Shown here: in pieces, positions 26,744-34,938 of the stretch | Numbering within the stretch: the first letter of the stretch is position 1 | How the letters are laid out: each line of letters opens with the position of its first letter | Source: MedAcidi-G1 sp000817085 | GTDB taxonomy: Bacteria > Actinomycetota > Acidimicrobiia > Acidimicrobiales > MedAcidi-G1 | NCBI GenBank assembly: GCA_045568635.1 | Contig: JBJLAO010000004.1 | Location: forward strand, 341,889-405,888 | DNA: 64,000 nt | Direction: 5' to 3' | Position numbers and translations under genes: made by a program | The notes under the pieces: generated by a model | What the model saw: only the letters and a program-made list of their open reading frames with translations | Told to the model about the DNA's origin: nothing | The model's database searches: none

Positions 26744-27487
26744 CTATAGGTTTTCTAAAACCTCATCGGGTATATCAAAATTTGCATAAACATCCTGCAC
26801 ATCATCGTCTTCGTCAAGAAGATCTACAAGCTTCAACACCGCTTTGGCCTCTTGCGAGTCACTTACTTCAACAGTTGATGTTGCAAGCATTGTGACATCA
26901 GCATTTTCGAAAGCAATTTGGGCTTTCTCCAAAGCTTCTCTAAGTGCAGGCAAATCGCTTGGTAAGCAAGTCAATCGCCAACTCTCGCCCTCTCTGACAA
27001 GATCCTCAGCCCCCAGCTCTAGGGTTGCCTCCATAACCGCTTCTTCATCTATAGGGTTTGAAAAAATAACTATTCCTTTGCGTTCGAATTGCCAAGCAAC
27101 AGATCCAGGCTCTGCTAACGAGCCCCCATTTTTTGCTAAAATTGTTCGAATTTCAGATGCGGTTCGATTCCTATTGTCAGTCAAAGTCTCTACGTAAAGA
27201 GCCACTCCATGCGGTGCGTATCCTTCGTAAGTAACACTCTCATAGGCAACTCCTTCTAATTCGCCAGTGCCTCTCTTAATTGCCCTTTCAATAGTGTCAA
27301 GGGGTACTGATGAGTCACGTGCTTTTTGATACATGGTTCGCAAGGTTGGATTGGCATCAAGATCCCCTCCGCCTTGACGAGCTGCAACTTCGACCTGCTT
27401 TATCAGTTTGGCAAAAAGTTTTCCACGTTTTTTATCAGCTGCACCTTTTTTATGTTTTATGGTTGCCCATTTAGAATGGCCCGACAT
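26744..27487 (-). CDS. yebC: YebC/PmpR-family protein
   Basis: YebC-type proteins are DNA- or ribosome-associated factors. Older work calls them transcription regulators, and recent work links some to relief of proline stalling. The sequence opens with the family hallmark SGHSKWATIKHKKGAADKKR, followed by RAIKRGTGELEG, YEGYAPHGVALYVE and TDNRNRTASEIR. I chose ATG 27487 (247 residues): AGGAG lies 6 nt upstream and the codon just before it is a TTG that could otherwise extend it by one residue. It precedes ruvC, as in most bacteria. Confidence 0.95.
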   Translation of the reverse strand: MSGHSKWATIKHKKGAADKKRGKLFAKLIKQVEVAARQGGGDLDANPTLRTMYQKARDSSVPLDTIERAIKRGTGELEGVAYESVTYEGYAPHGVALYVETLTDNRNRTASEIRTILAKNGGSLAEPGSVAWQFERKGIVIFSNPIDEEAVMEATLELGAEDLVREGESWRLTCLPSDLPALREALEKAQIAFENADVTMLATSTVEVSDSQEAKAVLKLVDLLDEDDDVQDVYANFDIPDEVLENL

Positions 27488-27518
27488 CAAGTTCTCCTAT
27501 TCAAAAAGCAAAGCCTCA

Positions 27519-28094
27519 TCAACTATTAGAAGCCATTTCTAAAAATTCTGCATGTATTCGATCGTCATCTGCTAACTCGGGGTGAAAAGAAGTGACGATT
27601 GTTGAATCTTGTCTACACATAACTGGTCTTCCGTTTAACTCTGCTATAACCTCTACTTTTTCACTGACATCCTCAACCAAGGGGGCTCTTATAAAAACTC
27701 CTCTGAAAGAGCTTTCGAAACCTTCTATAAAAAGATCCGATTCGAAAGAATTAATCTGCCTTCCGTAACCATTACGGCGAACTTCAATATCTATTAAATT
27801 CAATGGCTTCTGATCACTTCTACCGTCTGCAATTTTTGATGAGAGTAGAATCATTCCTGCGCAAGTGCCCAAAATTGGCATTCCAGCAATTGAACGTTCT
27901 TGAAGGGACTCAAATATCCCAGAAGATTCAAGTAAAAAAGACATCGTTGTCGATTCACCACCGGGAATTATTAATGCTTCTGAAGAGTTAAAATCTTCAA
28001 CACTTCGAACTTCTAGCGCTTCTACTCCGAGTCTTTCTAAGGCTTCTGCATGAAGCTTAAAAGCACCTTGGAGCGCCAAAACCCCAACTTTCAC
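27519..28094 (-). CDS. pdxT: Pyridoxal 5'-phosphate synthase glutaminase subunit
   Basis: PdxT hydrolyses glutamine and channels ammonia to PdxS. The 191-residue class I amidotransferase carries GVLALQGAFKLH, the oxyanion motif LIIPGGESTTM, the nucleophile cysteine in ILGTCAGMILLS and the His/Glu pair in TSFHPELADD. It lies 3 nt after pdxS and is certainly co-translated with it. Confidence 0.96.
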   Translation of the reverse strand: MKVGVLALQGAFKLHAEALERLGVEALEVRSVEDFNSSEALIIPGGESTTMSFLLESSGIFESLQERSIAGMPILGTCAGMILLSSKIADGRSDQKPLNLIDIEVRRNGYGRQINSFESDLFIEGFESSFRGVFIRAPLVEDVSEKVEVIAELNGRPVMCRQDSTIVTSFHPELADDDRIHAEFLEMASNS

Positions 28095-28097
28095 TCT

Positions 28098-28988
28098 TTA
28101 CCAACCGCGCTCTGCTAACCGAGTTTCTATCGAATCCATTTCGATACCTGTCATTGGTTCGCCTAGCTTTCTACTAACTTTTGCAAGAATTGAAGGGTCT
28201 AAATAGTTCGTCGTAGCTTCAACTATTGCCCGAGCTCTCGGAGCTGGATCTTCACTTTTGAATATTCCTGATCCTACAAAAACAGCCTGAGCGCCCAACT
28301 GCATCACTAGAGAAGCGTCAGCAGGAGTCGCTATACCACCTGCACAAAAAAGAGGGACAGGTAATTCGCCTGTTTCTGAAACTTCCTGCACCAATGGCAA
28401 GGGGGCTTGAAGCCGTTTTGCCCAATCAAAAAGTTCTGCAGAGTCGGCCTGGGAAATTCTTCCTATGTCTCCAAAAATAGAACGTAAATGCCGAACCGCT
28501 TCGACGATATTGCCAGTGCCAGCTTCACCTTTAGAACGGATCAAACAGGCTCCTTCTGAAATTCTTCTTAATGCTTCACCTAAATTTGTGGCGCCGCACA
28601 CAAAGGGGGCCTCAAATTTCCATTTGTCTATGTGGTGTGCTTCATCCGCTGGGGTTAGCACTTCACTTTCGTCAATGTAATCAACTCCAATAGACTGTAA
28701 AACTTGCGCCTCGGCGAAATGTCCTATCCTGGCTTTAGCCATAACCGGAACCGTGACGGACTTTTTTATGTCTTCAATCATTTCAGGGTCAGACATTCTT
28801 GCAACGCCCCCATCGCGACGTATGTCAGCTGGCACTCTCTCTAATGCCATGACTGCGGTTGCTCCTGCATCTTCAGCAATTTTCGCTTGCTCTGCATCGA
28901 CGACATCCATAATGACGCCGCCTTTCAGCATTTCAGCAAGACCTCTTTTAACTAAACGGGTTCCCGTATCATGATTAAGTTCTTCCAT
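28098..28988 (-). CDS. pdxS: Pyridoxal 5'-phosphate synthase lyase subunit
   Basis: PdxS condenses ribose 5-phosphate, glyceraldehyde 3-phosphate and ammonia to PLP. The barrel starts with GTRLVKRGLAEMLKGGVIMDV. VPADIRRDGGVARMSDPEMI precedes the imine-forming lysine in VPVMAKARIGHFAEAQ. FVCGATNLGEALRRI and FVGSGIFKS follow. The 296 residues are normal. The 64-nt upstream gap may hold the pdxST promoter, but I could not define one. Confidence 0.97.
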   Translation of the reverse strand: MEELNHDTGTRLVKRGLAEMLKGGVIMDVVDAEQAKIAEDAGATAVMALERVPADIRRDGGVARMSDPEMIEDIKKSVTVPVMAKARIGHFAEAQVLQSIGVDYIDESEVLTPADEAHHIDKWKFEAPFVCGATNLGEALRRISEGACLIRSKGEAGTGNIVEAVRHLRSIFGDIGRISQADSAELFDWAKRLQAPLPLVQEVSETGELPVPLFCAGGIATPADASLVMQLGAQAVFVGSGIFKSEDPAPRARAIVEATTNYLDPSILAKVSRKLGEPMTGIEMDSIETRLAERGW

Positions 28989-29052
28989 GATTTAAGTCTA
29001 GAAGAGGTTAGATGAGATACCTTTCGAAAATTGAAATGGTTAACTTTTGATT

Positions 29053-30192
29053 TTATTTAACTAAAACTGCCGCTTCTGTGGGGGTTAACAAAGATGCTTC
29101 TCCCAGTTGTGCCAAAGCCACCCATGTTCTTCCATAATCAAGATTCACTGCCTCTCCTGTGTCGTCATCGTATAACGACCATTTCAAAGCCTCAAACTGT
29201 CGATCCCATGTTATCCCTACAATTTTTCCGTTTCGAAGAAGCCACCCGTCTCCTGTGCCGGTGCTTTGAGCTTGGGGAGAATTCGGATCAGCATTTGATC
29301 TGGAGTAATCAACATAAAGAAGTAGGACATTTTCTGAGTCCAGTTGGATGCCGTTCGAGTCATTCATAGGAGAGCCATCCTGAAAACGTTGCCATTTTAA
29401 AGACTGTTGGTCCCAAAGGTACTCAACGACACGGCCTTCGGTTTCCCATCGTAATCCGAAAGTTGGTACTGCAGAAATCGGTAGTGCCCCATAGTCAAAT
29501 ACTGCAGTTGGTGCTAAAGCTGGAATATCACCAATCAGGTAGGCAGGATTCAAAACACCGTCGTAGGGGGAGTTGCCTCTTGACGGGTCGCGAGAAAAAG
29601 CCCCAGAGGAATTTGTTTCAGCACTCTGTCTAACAAAAGTTCCACTTCGTTCTGCTTCTTCAACTTCTACCCCCACTCCTTCATTGCTGCCCCAATATGC
29701 AAAATGCGGGTTGCTTAGATTACCAATGAGGCTTATATCAGTAGATCGCGCAGACCTGACTGGGGCTACGCGGTCAGGCAGAGAACTCTGGTAAATGCCT
29801 AAAAATCTGGTTTTACCCGCCTCTATCAGGGCCTCGTAGACAATATCAGCTTCTGCAAGTCCTTCGTGGGGAAGCGAATTTATATCGTTGTTACCTATCT
29901 TCACTGCTAAAGCAGGTCTAGGAATTATTCCTTCTGAAGTTGGCAAACCGGTCAAGGGGTGTCTGGGACCAACCCAATCTTCTGGATCAATTGTTGTCGT
30001 CGTTGCAATCACAGTTTGAGTAGTAGTTGTTACCGCGAGCGTTGAACTAGTTGTTGATAAAGAAGTAGATGAGGAAGTAGTGGTAGCTTCAGTAGCAATT
30101 TTTTCACTTCCTCCGCATGAAGCTAGAAAGAGTAACCCTAAAGTGGCTATGAAAAAAATTCTTTTTAATTCACAATTTTTTTTGATGTTCAA
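29053..30192 (-). CDS. DUF3048 (YerB-like) lipoprotein
   Basis: The protein has 379 residues. The N-terminus is a lipoprotein signal: basic residues, a hydrophobic stretch and the lipobox LASC with cysteine 26. A serine/threonine-rich linker (about 33-70) leads to the DUF3048 domain, recognisable from HPLTGLPTSEGIIPRPALAVKI, EGLAEADIVYEALIEAGKTRFLGIYQS and VAPVRSARSTDI. YerB-like proteins are surface lipoproteins of unknown function, often near peptidoglycan genes. It should be anchored outside the membrane. Its start overlaps the stop of the M48-like gene by 4 nt. Confidence 0.88.
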   Translation of the reverse strand: MNIKKNCELKRIFFIATLGLLFLASCGGSEKIATEATTTSSSTSLSTTSSTLAVTTTTQTVIATTTTIDPEDWVGPRHPLTGLPTSEGIIPRPALAVKIGNNDINSLPHEGLAEADIVYEALIEAGKTRFLGIYQSSLPDRVAPVRSARSTDISLIGNLSNPHFAYWGSNEGVGVEVEEAERSGTFVRQSAETNSSGAFSRDPSRGNSPYDGVLNPAYLIGDIPALAPTAVFDYGALPISAVPTFGLRWETEGRVVEYLWDQQSLKWQRFQDGSPMNDSNGIQLDSENVLLLYVDYSRSNADPNSPQAQSTGTGDGWLLRNGKIVGITWDRQFEALKWSLYDDDTGEAVNLDYGRTWVALAQLGEASLLTPTEAAVLVK

Positions 30193-30917
30193 AGTTCCTC
30201 CATTGCTGAAACTCTCTCTTCAATCGATGGGTGTGTGTCTTCAGCATTCAACTCTTTTGGGTTCATTAACCAGAGGTGAGAAGTTGATCTAGGAGCATCT
30301 TCAATTTCTGTTCCTAAATCCCTAAGAGCTATAAGTGACCTCTGAACTCCTGGGGGGTACCGAGTCAGTTCTGCCCCTTTTGCATCTTCAAGTCCTACAT
30401 CATTTTTATATTTCTTATTCCCGGTAAAAATTCGAGTGAAAGGGAATCTGAGAAAAAATGCTTCCACCGTCTTTTTCGGCAACTTCTTATCAGTACACTT
30501 TGCAATCAATTGAGCTAAAAGACCTTCAATCTCAATAAGATTTAATGAATCTATTGCTCCTGTAGTTAGAACAACTGCTTGTGACCGTTTATCAGCAACA
30601 GCCGCTGCATTGCCTCTGGGATTATCTATAACATAAACATCCGGCTTGTCTAGACCATGATTAACACAAATACCTTCAAGGGCATTGTGTAAACGTGGGA
30701 ACTGTTTTTCGTTCGCAGGGATGCTGCCGAAAGACCTAAGGACAGCACCTGGAGCAAGACGAATCATTATTAAAATCAATAAAAAAGACCCAACTAGAGC
30801 AATGAGTAGAGGTATAACAAAAGATTTTCCTGAAAGAAGAAAAACTGGAACCCCAACCAACAACGAAAGAAACAAATATGTAATAAAAACTGGAGAACGT
30901 ATGTCTAAATTATTCAT
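30189..30917 (-). CDS. Catalytically dead M48 (HtpX-like) membrane protein
   Basis: The protein has 242 residues and two transmembrane helices (about 11-30 and 33-52). The region FPRLHNALEGICVNHGLDKPDVYVID and the end HPSIEERVSAMEEL match HtpX-type M48 peptidases from start to finish. The zinc motif HExxH is gone: the position that should read HELAH is QLIAK (residues 136-140, context EGLLAQLIAKC). It therefore cannot be a normal zinc peptidase, although the frame is intact over its length. It may be a scaffold or regulator. It is translationally coupled to the DUF3048 lipoprotein and lies downstream of the PIM lipid genes. Confidence 0.75.
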   Translation of the reverse strand: MNNLDIRSPVFITYLFLSLLVGVPVFLLSGKSFVIPLLIALVGSFLLILIMIRLAPGAVLRSFGSIPANEKQFPRLHNALEGICVNHGLDKPDVYVIDNPRGNAAAVADKRSQAVVLTTGAIDSLNLIEIEGLLAQLIAKCTDKKLPKKTVEAFFLRFPFTRIFTGNKKYKNDVGLEDAKGAELTRYPPGVQRSLIALRDLGTEIEDAPRSTSHLWLMNPKELNAEDTHPSIEERVSAMEEL

Positions 30918-30987
30918 TTTTACCTAGGTGTGAAAACAATTATTACCCTGTCTAGGCATGTTAGGCATTTATTCGGGTCAACTGTGG

Positions 30988-32061
30988 TCAATTGGTCAAG
31001 ATCGCTTCATAAGATTCCAAATACTTCTCCGCCAGTCGTTTCATTGAAAAAGATTCCACCCTTTTCATTCCTTGAATTGACAATTTTTCGGCTTGATCAG
31101 AATTTCTAAGAATCTTTTCAATCGCACCGGCAAAAGCCTCTGAATCTCCCGCTGGCACCAAAACTGCATCCTTGCCTTGGCGAGCCACCTTTGCGTAACC
31201 AGGAATGTCGCTTGCTACAACTGGAGTACCACAAGCCATTCCCTCTAACAAAACCACTCCGAAAGATTCTCCACGTAGTGAAGGCGCACAAAGTATGTCC
31301 GCCGCTTTCATACGCCCTAATTTCTCTTCTTCGCTTATTCTTCCTAACCACTTGACTCTATGGTCTCCCGCTGATTGAGCTTTAAGTTCTGCCGTCTCTG
31401 GCCCATCACTTGCAACCCAAAGTTGGATATCTGGTGGAAGATGAGACATCGCGTTAAGTAAAACACTGAGACCTTTTCGAGGTTCATGTCTACCAACAAA
31501 AAATATTGTTGGATTTTCTTTTGGCCATGGATTTGCGGAGATGCACTTATCTATTTCAACTCCATTGAAAAGAACCTCATACTCTCCCCCGAGAGCTATG
31601 CGGGCCATTTTCGCTGCATCGTCAGAAACAGCAACAGTATGATCGAGTCGATTCCGTAACCACTTCACTGGTCCTTTTAGTAGGTCATATGCCAAACTTT
31701 TACCCGCTGCATGAAATGTACCCAACATAGGAGCCGAAGCTAGTAACAGAGCAGTCAAAGTAGGTCCGGGCGCTAATGGTTCATGCAAATGGAGAATGTC
31801 GAACGACTCATCACGTAAAGCTCTGATTGTCCTTAATGCACAGGGAACATCAGGAGCGATTGGAGCGATTGACCCATTTGCTGTAGTGGGTATGCTCATA
31901 CCCAAAGGCGTCACCCCCGTGTCAGGCGGCGGTCCGTCACAAGGTCCAAGCACTCTAACAGGGTGTCCTAAGCTTCTTAGCGTTTTCGCTAAACCTAAAA
32001 CTTGTCCTTGAACCCCACCTGGGACTGTCAAACTGTAAGGACATATAAGACCTATACGCAT
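30988..32061 (-). CDS. pimA: Phosphatidylinositol alpha-mannosyltransferase (PimA-like GT4)
   Basis: PimA adds the first mannose from GDP-mannose to phosphatidylinositol on the cytoplasmic face. I start at ATG 32061 (357 residues; MRIGLICPYSL), where the family begins; a longer reading would overlap the acyltransferase gene by 55 nt. GT-B features are VPGGVQGQVLGLAKTLRSLGH, the HLHEPLAP loop, GTFHAAG, FVGRHEPRKGLSVLL and the donor-site glutamates in SLRGESFGVVLLEGMACGTPVV. Following phosphatidylinositol synthase and the acyltransferase, it completes the conserved actinobacterial PIM trio. Confidence 0.9.
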   Translation of the reverse strand: MRIGLICPYSLTVPGGVQGQVLGLAKTLRSLGHPVRVLGPCDGPPPDTGVTPLGMSIPTTANGSIAPIAPDVPCALRTIRALRDESFDILHLHEPLAPGPTLTALLLASAPMLGTFHAAGKSLAYDLLKGPVKWLRNRLDHTVAVSDDAAKMARIALGGEYEVLFNGVEIDKCISANPWPKENPTIFFVGRHEPRKGLSVLLNAMSHLPPDIQLWVASDGPETAELKAQSAGDHRVKWLGRISEEEKLGRMKAADILCAPSLRGESFGVVLLEGMACGTPVVASDIPGYAKVARQGKDAVLVPAGDSEAFAGAIEKILRNSDQAEKLSIQGMKRVESFSMKRLAEKYLESYEAILTN

Positions 32062-32069
32062 ACTACATT

Positions 32070-32960
32070 CTACCTTTTTTCCTGTTGAGAGTCTGAAGGC
32101 CAGTTTGGTTGCATTAAATGCCACTGTTCCGGAGCTTTTCTGATCAATAACTCCATCTCGTCTGCAATTATTTGAGTGATTCGTTTCACGTCAGAACGAA
32201 ATTTTCCCTTTCTTTCAAGAGAAATAGCTGGTCGAACAACCCCATGACACCCATTACCCTTGTTATATATAGCTACTGGTAGCACAGTCGCCCCCGTTCT
32301 TAACGCAAGAGTTGCAGGACCCGCAGGCAAAGACGTTTTTTCTCCAAAGAATTCAACTTCTACTGAAGAACCTCCAACATCGCGGTCCGAAACAAGAACA
32401 ACAAGTCGCTTGTCAGATATGGCTTTAAGAACTTGAGATCCCGCATCGGTTCCTACGGGTATTATGTCCATGCCTAAAGCATTTCGACCGCGTTTAAACC
32501 ATTCAAATAATTCTGGTGGCTCAAGCGGTTCCACTACCGCACTAACCGAAACACCTTTGATTTTAGATATCCATAACCCACCCCAGTCCCAAGCCCCTAA
32601 ATGAGGCGTAACCAGAATCACACCAGAATCTTTTTTTATAGCCGTTTCAATCAGTTCCCAGCCATCGTGTGAAAAAGTTCTTTCTAACTCCTGTTTAGTC
32701 ATGTCAACCAGCCGAAAGGTGTTTAGCCAGTAGTGTGCATACGATTCAAAAGTCTGGTCGACGAAATCGTTTAATTCTTTTCTTGAAAGTTTGGAATCAC
32801 TTAACCTATTAGCATTTCTGATTACTTGATCTCTGCGTTTTTTATCAACTCTTGCGACCATATGCCCCAAAAAAGATGCAACTCCCAATCCAATCCTTCG
32901 TGGGAGCTTTCGCGACAATAAAGCTGCCAGCTTGTAGCCGAAAAGGGCCGAGGAGGCCAA
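32070..32960 (-). CDS. PIM acyltransferase (LpxL/HtrB-type lysophospholipid acyltransferase)
   Basis: This enzyme acylates the mannose of phosphatidylinositol mannosides, as PatA does in mycobacteria. The 296 residues belong to the LpxL/HtrB superfamily. The active-site HxxxxD is TPHLGAWDWGG with H120 and D125, and later VLVSDRDVGG and SLPAGPATLALRTGATVLPVA shape the acyl pocket. The C-terminal QWHLMQPNWP ends the fold. It is embedded between the phosphatidylinositol synthase and PimA genes with gaps of 3 and 8 nt, which supports the role. Confidence 0.88.
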   Translation of the reverse strand: MASSALFGYKLAALLSRKLPRRIGLGVASFLGHMVARVDKKRRDQVIRNANRLSDSKLSRKELNDFVDQTFESYAHYWLNTFRLVDMTKQELERTFSHDGWELIETAIKKDSGVILVTPHLGAWDWGGLWISKIKGVSVSAVVEPLEPPELFEWFKRGRNALGMDIIPVGTDAGSQVLKAISDKRLVVLVSDRDVGGSSVEVEFFGEKTSLPAGPATLALRTGATVLPVAIYNKGNGCHGVVRPAISLERKGKFRSDVKRITQIIADEMELLIRKAPEQWHLMQPNWPSDSQQEKR

Positions 32961-32963
32961 CTT

Positions 32964-33659
32964 TCACCCTTGACGCTGTGAAGATCGGCGCGCTGCCAAA
33001 CGCTGACGGCGCTCTTTTCTACGATCTAAACGAAGTTGACGTCTTCTCTCTGAATTCTGATGGTGCGCTGTTCCCCGCGTTGCACTCGCTTGCTTCCAAA
33101 CCTTGACGAATCTTTGCGCTGCCGTGAAGGAACTAAGAACTAGCATGATCCACAAAATGACTATTAGTGCCTCTGAGAAAAGCAGACCTATTGCTAGAAC
33201 AATAAATCTTTCAGCCCTCTCCATAAGACCACCCTTAGCGTCAAGACCCAAAGACTCAGCTTTAGCTCGCTGGTAAGAAATCAGAAGACTTACGAACATT
33301 ACAGATACTGGAAGCATCACCGTGTATCCAGGTTTATCTCCAATCAAAAACCACGCAATACCTCCTAATAGAAGAGCGTCTGTTAAACGATCAGAAACCG
33401 AATCAAAAAATGCCCCCCTTAAAGAAGCAGCCCCTGATGCTTTTGCCACAGGACCATCAAGTGCATCTGAAATACCTGTCATTATGAGGAGAAGAAAACC
33501 TAGACGCAAAGAACCGAATGCTATAGAGACGGAAGCTGCAATAGCCATGATTATGCCAATGATTGTCACCACATCAGCTGTTATGCCGGCTCTATGTAAA
33601 TTTTTTCCGATCGGACTCAAACCTCTATCAACTACGTTGCGCCAATTCCCATCTAACAA
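32964..33659 (-). CDS. pgsA: CDP-alcohol phosphatidyltransferase, probably phosphatidylinositol phosphate synthase
   Basis: This membrane enzyme condenses CDP-diacylglycerol with an inositol phosphate. The CDP-alcohol motif is SDALDGPVAKASG then RGAFFDSVSD, giving DxxDG and GxxxDxxxD in the right spacing, except that the usual AR is AK. Several transmembrane helices follow, and the C-terminal tail is strongly basic (RRRQLRLDRRKERRQR). The start is a TTG at 33659 with GAGGTG 7 nt upstream. Place and order (before the acyltransferase and PimA) favour inositol over glycerol phosphate as acceptor, but that is inference. Confidence 0.88.
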   Translation of the reverse strand: MLDGNWRNVVDRGLSPIGKNLHRAGITADVVTIIGIIMAIAASVSIAFGSLRLGFLLLIMTGISDALDGPVAKASGAASLRGAFFDSVSDRLTDALLLGGIAWFLIGDKPGYTVMLPVSVMFVSLLISYQRAKAESLGLDAKGGLMERAERFIVLAIGLLFSEALIVILWIMLVLSSFTAAQRFVKVWKQASATRGTAHHQNSERRRQLRLDRRKERRQRLAARRSSQRQG

Positions 33660-33777
33660 TTTTTTTCACCTCAATCGCTACGGATAAAGACCCGTTTGAA
33701 CAAAATACATTTTAGGAGAGAACTAGGAAAAATAAGTAGACGGTCTCAAATTCATCAAATGATTAAGAAAATTACCT

Positions 33778-34278
33778 CTACTGGTCCTCCCATGTTTCAG
33801 GATTTTTCTCAAAATGACTTTCTAACACTGAGCCGTCCACTGCATCGATCATCACCAATCCTCTTTCAATTGGTGGTGACTCACTTGAGTACAAAAGAAC
33901 TCGCCATACAGGCCGGCTTCTTATCCCCCGCCAAACCATTTGAGCCGAAGCGTGGCCTACGGGGAAACCTGCAGTTTTGGCAGCTTCTACTAAGGCACCT
34001 GTTTCATCGATGTCAAGCCTCCACCCAGCCTGGAGGTGATAAGCACCAACTAAAGCCAAAGTAATTGCTGCGGCAACATAACCCCAGTTAGTGAAAGGAG
34101 ACGAATCAAACAGTTTTGAAAATACGAAAAAAACAACTGAAAAAAACAAATATAGAAAACCTGGTATTCGTCGACGACTATTGTCTGGAAACTGGTATGG
34201 GCCTACAAAACCATGAACGTCAAGGTCATCTGGAAGCACATCGGTTACTTCTTCGTCTTTAATTTCACCATTCATCAT
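33778..34278 (-). CDS. Two-helix membrane protein of unknown function
   Basis: I do not recognise a family. The 166 residues have an acidic N-terminus (EIKDEEVTDVLPDDLD), then RRRIPGFLYLFFSVVFFVFSK and WGYVAAAITLALVGAYHL as two transmembrane helices (about 35-52 and 65-85). A soluble C-terminal domain of about 80 residues follows, with GFPVGHASAQMVWRGIRSRPVWRVLLYSS and a final DAVDGSVL. The sequence stays coherent over its length, so the gene looks real. It lies between udk and the PIM lipid genes. The 118-nt gap before pgsA probably holds a promoter that I could not define. Confidence 0.7.
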   Translation of the reverse strand: MMNGEIKDEEVTDVLPDDLDVHGFVGPYQFPDNSRRRIPGFLYLFFSVVFFVFSKLFDSSPFTNWGYVAAAITLALVGAYHLQAGWRLDIDETGALVEAAKTAGFPVGHASAQMVWRGIRSRPVWRVLLYSSESPPIERGLVMIDAVDGSVLESHFEKNPETWEDQ

Positions 34279-34297
34279 TCAACCCTAACGCTATTAC

Positions 34298-34900
34298 TCA
34301 TGAATCTATAAACGAAATCACCTTTGCTGCTGATTTACTGGGATCATCTAGGCCATTAATAATTAACTCAGTGAAATCTTTAAATGGTTCAACAAATTTC
34401 TTATGCATTGGCAGTACAGAAGCCTCAAACTGTTTTCTTACACTTTCTTCAGTTCTGCCCCGCTCACTCATATCTCTTTTTATTCTTCTTATAAGCCTTG
34501 TTTCATCAGGAGTGTCAATAAAAATCTTAAAAGTCAAACGCTCAACTATTTCCACAAAAGCCATTATCAAAATTCCGTCAACTACTATGAATTCTTTGGG
34601 TTCTATCTTTTCGGTTTGCTCCGAACGAGTATGAGTTGCAAAATCATAAATCGGAGCGTCTATTGAATCACCTTCGCTTAACGAAGCTAAGTGTTCGATA
34701 AGTAACTCGTGGTCTAACGAATCTGGGTGATCGTAATTAACCAAGGATCTTTCTTCTGCGTCTAAATGCCCTTGGTCACGGTAATATCTGTCAAACTGTA
34801 TAACTGAAATTCGCCCATGAAGATCTTCTGACAACAGGTCAGCAACAGTAGTTTTTCCTGAAGCCGCACCTCCTGTAATACCTAGAAACTTTACTTTCAT
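34298..34900 (-). CDS. udk: Uridine kinase
   Basis: Udk phosphorylates uridine and cytidine in pyrimidine salvage. The 200-residue P-loop kinase shows GITGGAASGKTTVADLL, then FDRYYRDQ, NYDHPDSLDHELL, IYDFATHTRS with the nucleoside-binding residues, and the LID region RLIRRIKRDMSERGRT. Length and motifs are standard. It is 38 nt downstream of ahcY; no functional link to its neighbours is obvious. Confidence 0.93.
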   Translation of the reverse strand: MKVKFLGITGGAASGKTTVADLLSEDLHGRISVIQFDRYYRDQGHLDAEERSLVNYDHPDSLDHELLIEHLASLSEGDSIDAPIYDFATHTRSEQTEKIEPKEFIVVDGILIMAFVEIVERLTFKIFIDTPDETRLIRRIKRDMSERGRTEESVRKQFEASVLPMHKKFVEPFKDFTELIINGLDDPSKSAAKVISFIDS

Positions 34901-34938
34901 GGGAATAGCCTTTTATGAATAAAATTTTGCCTATTTAA

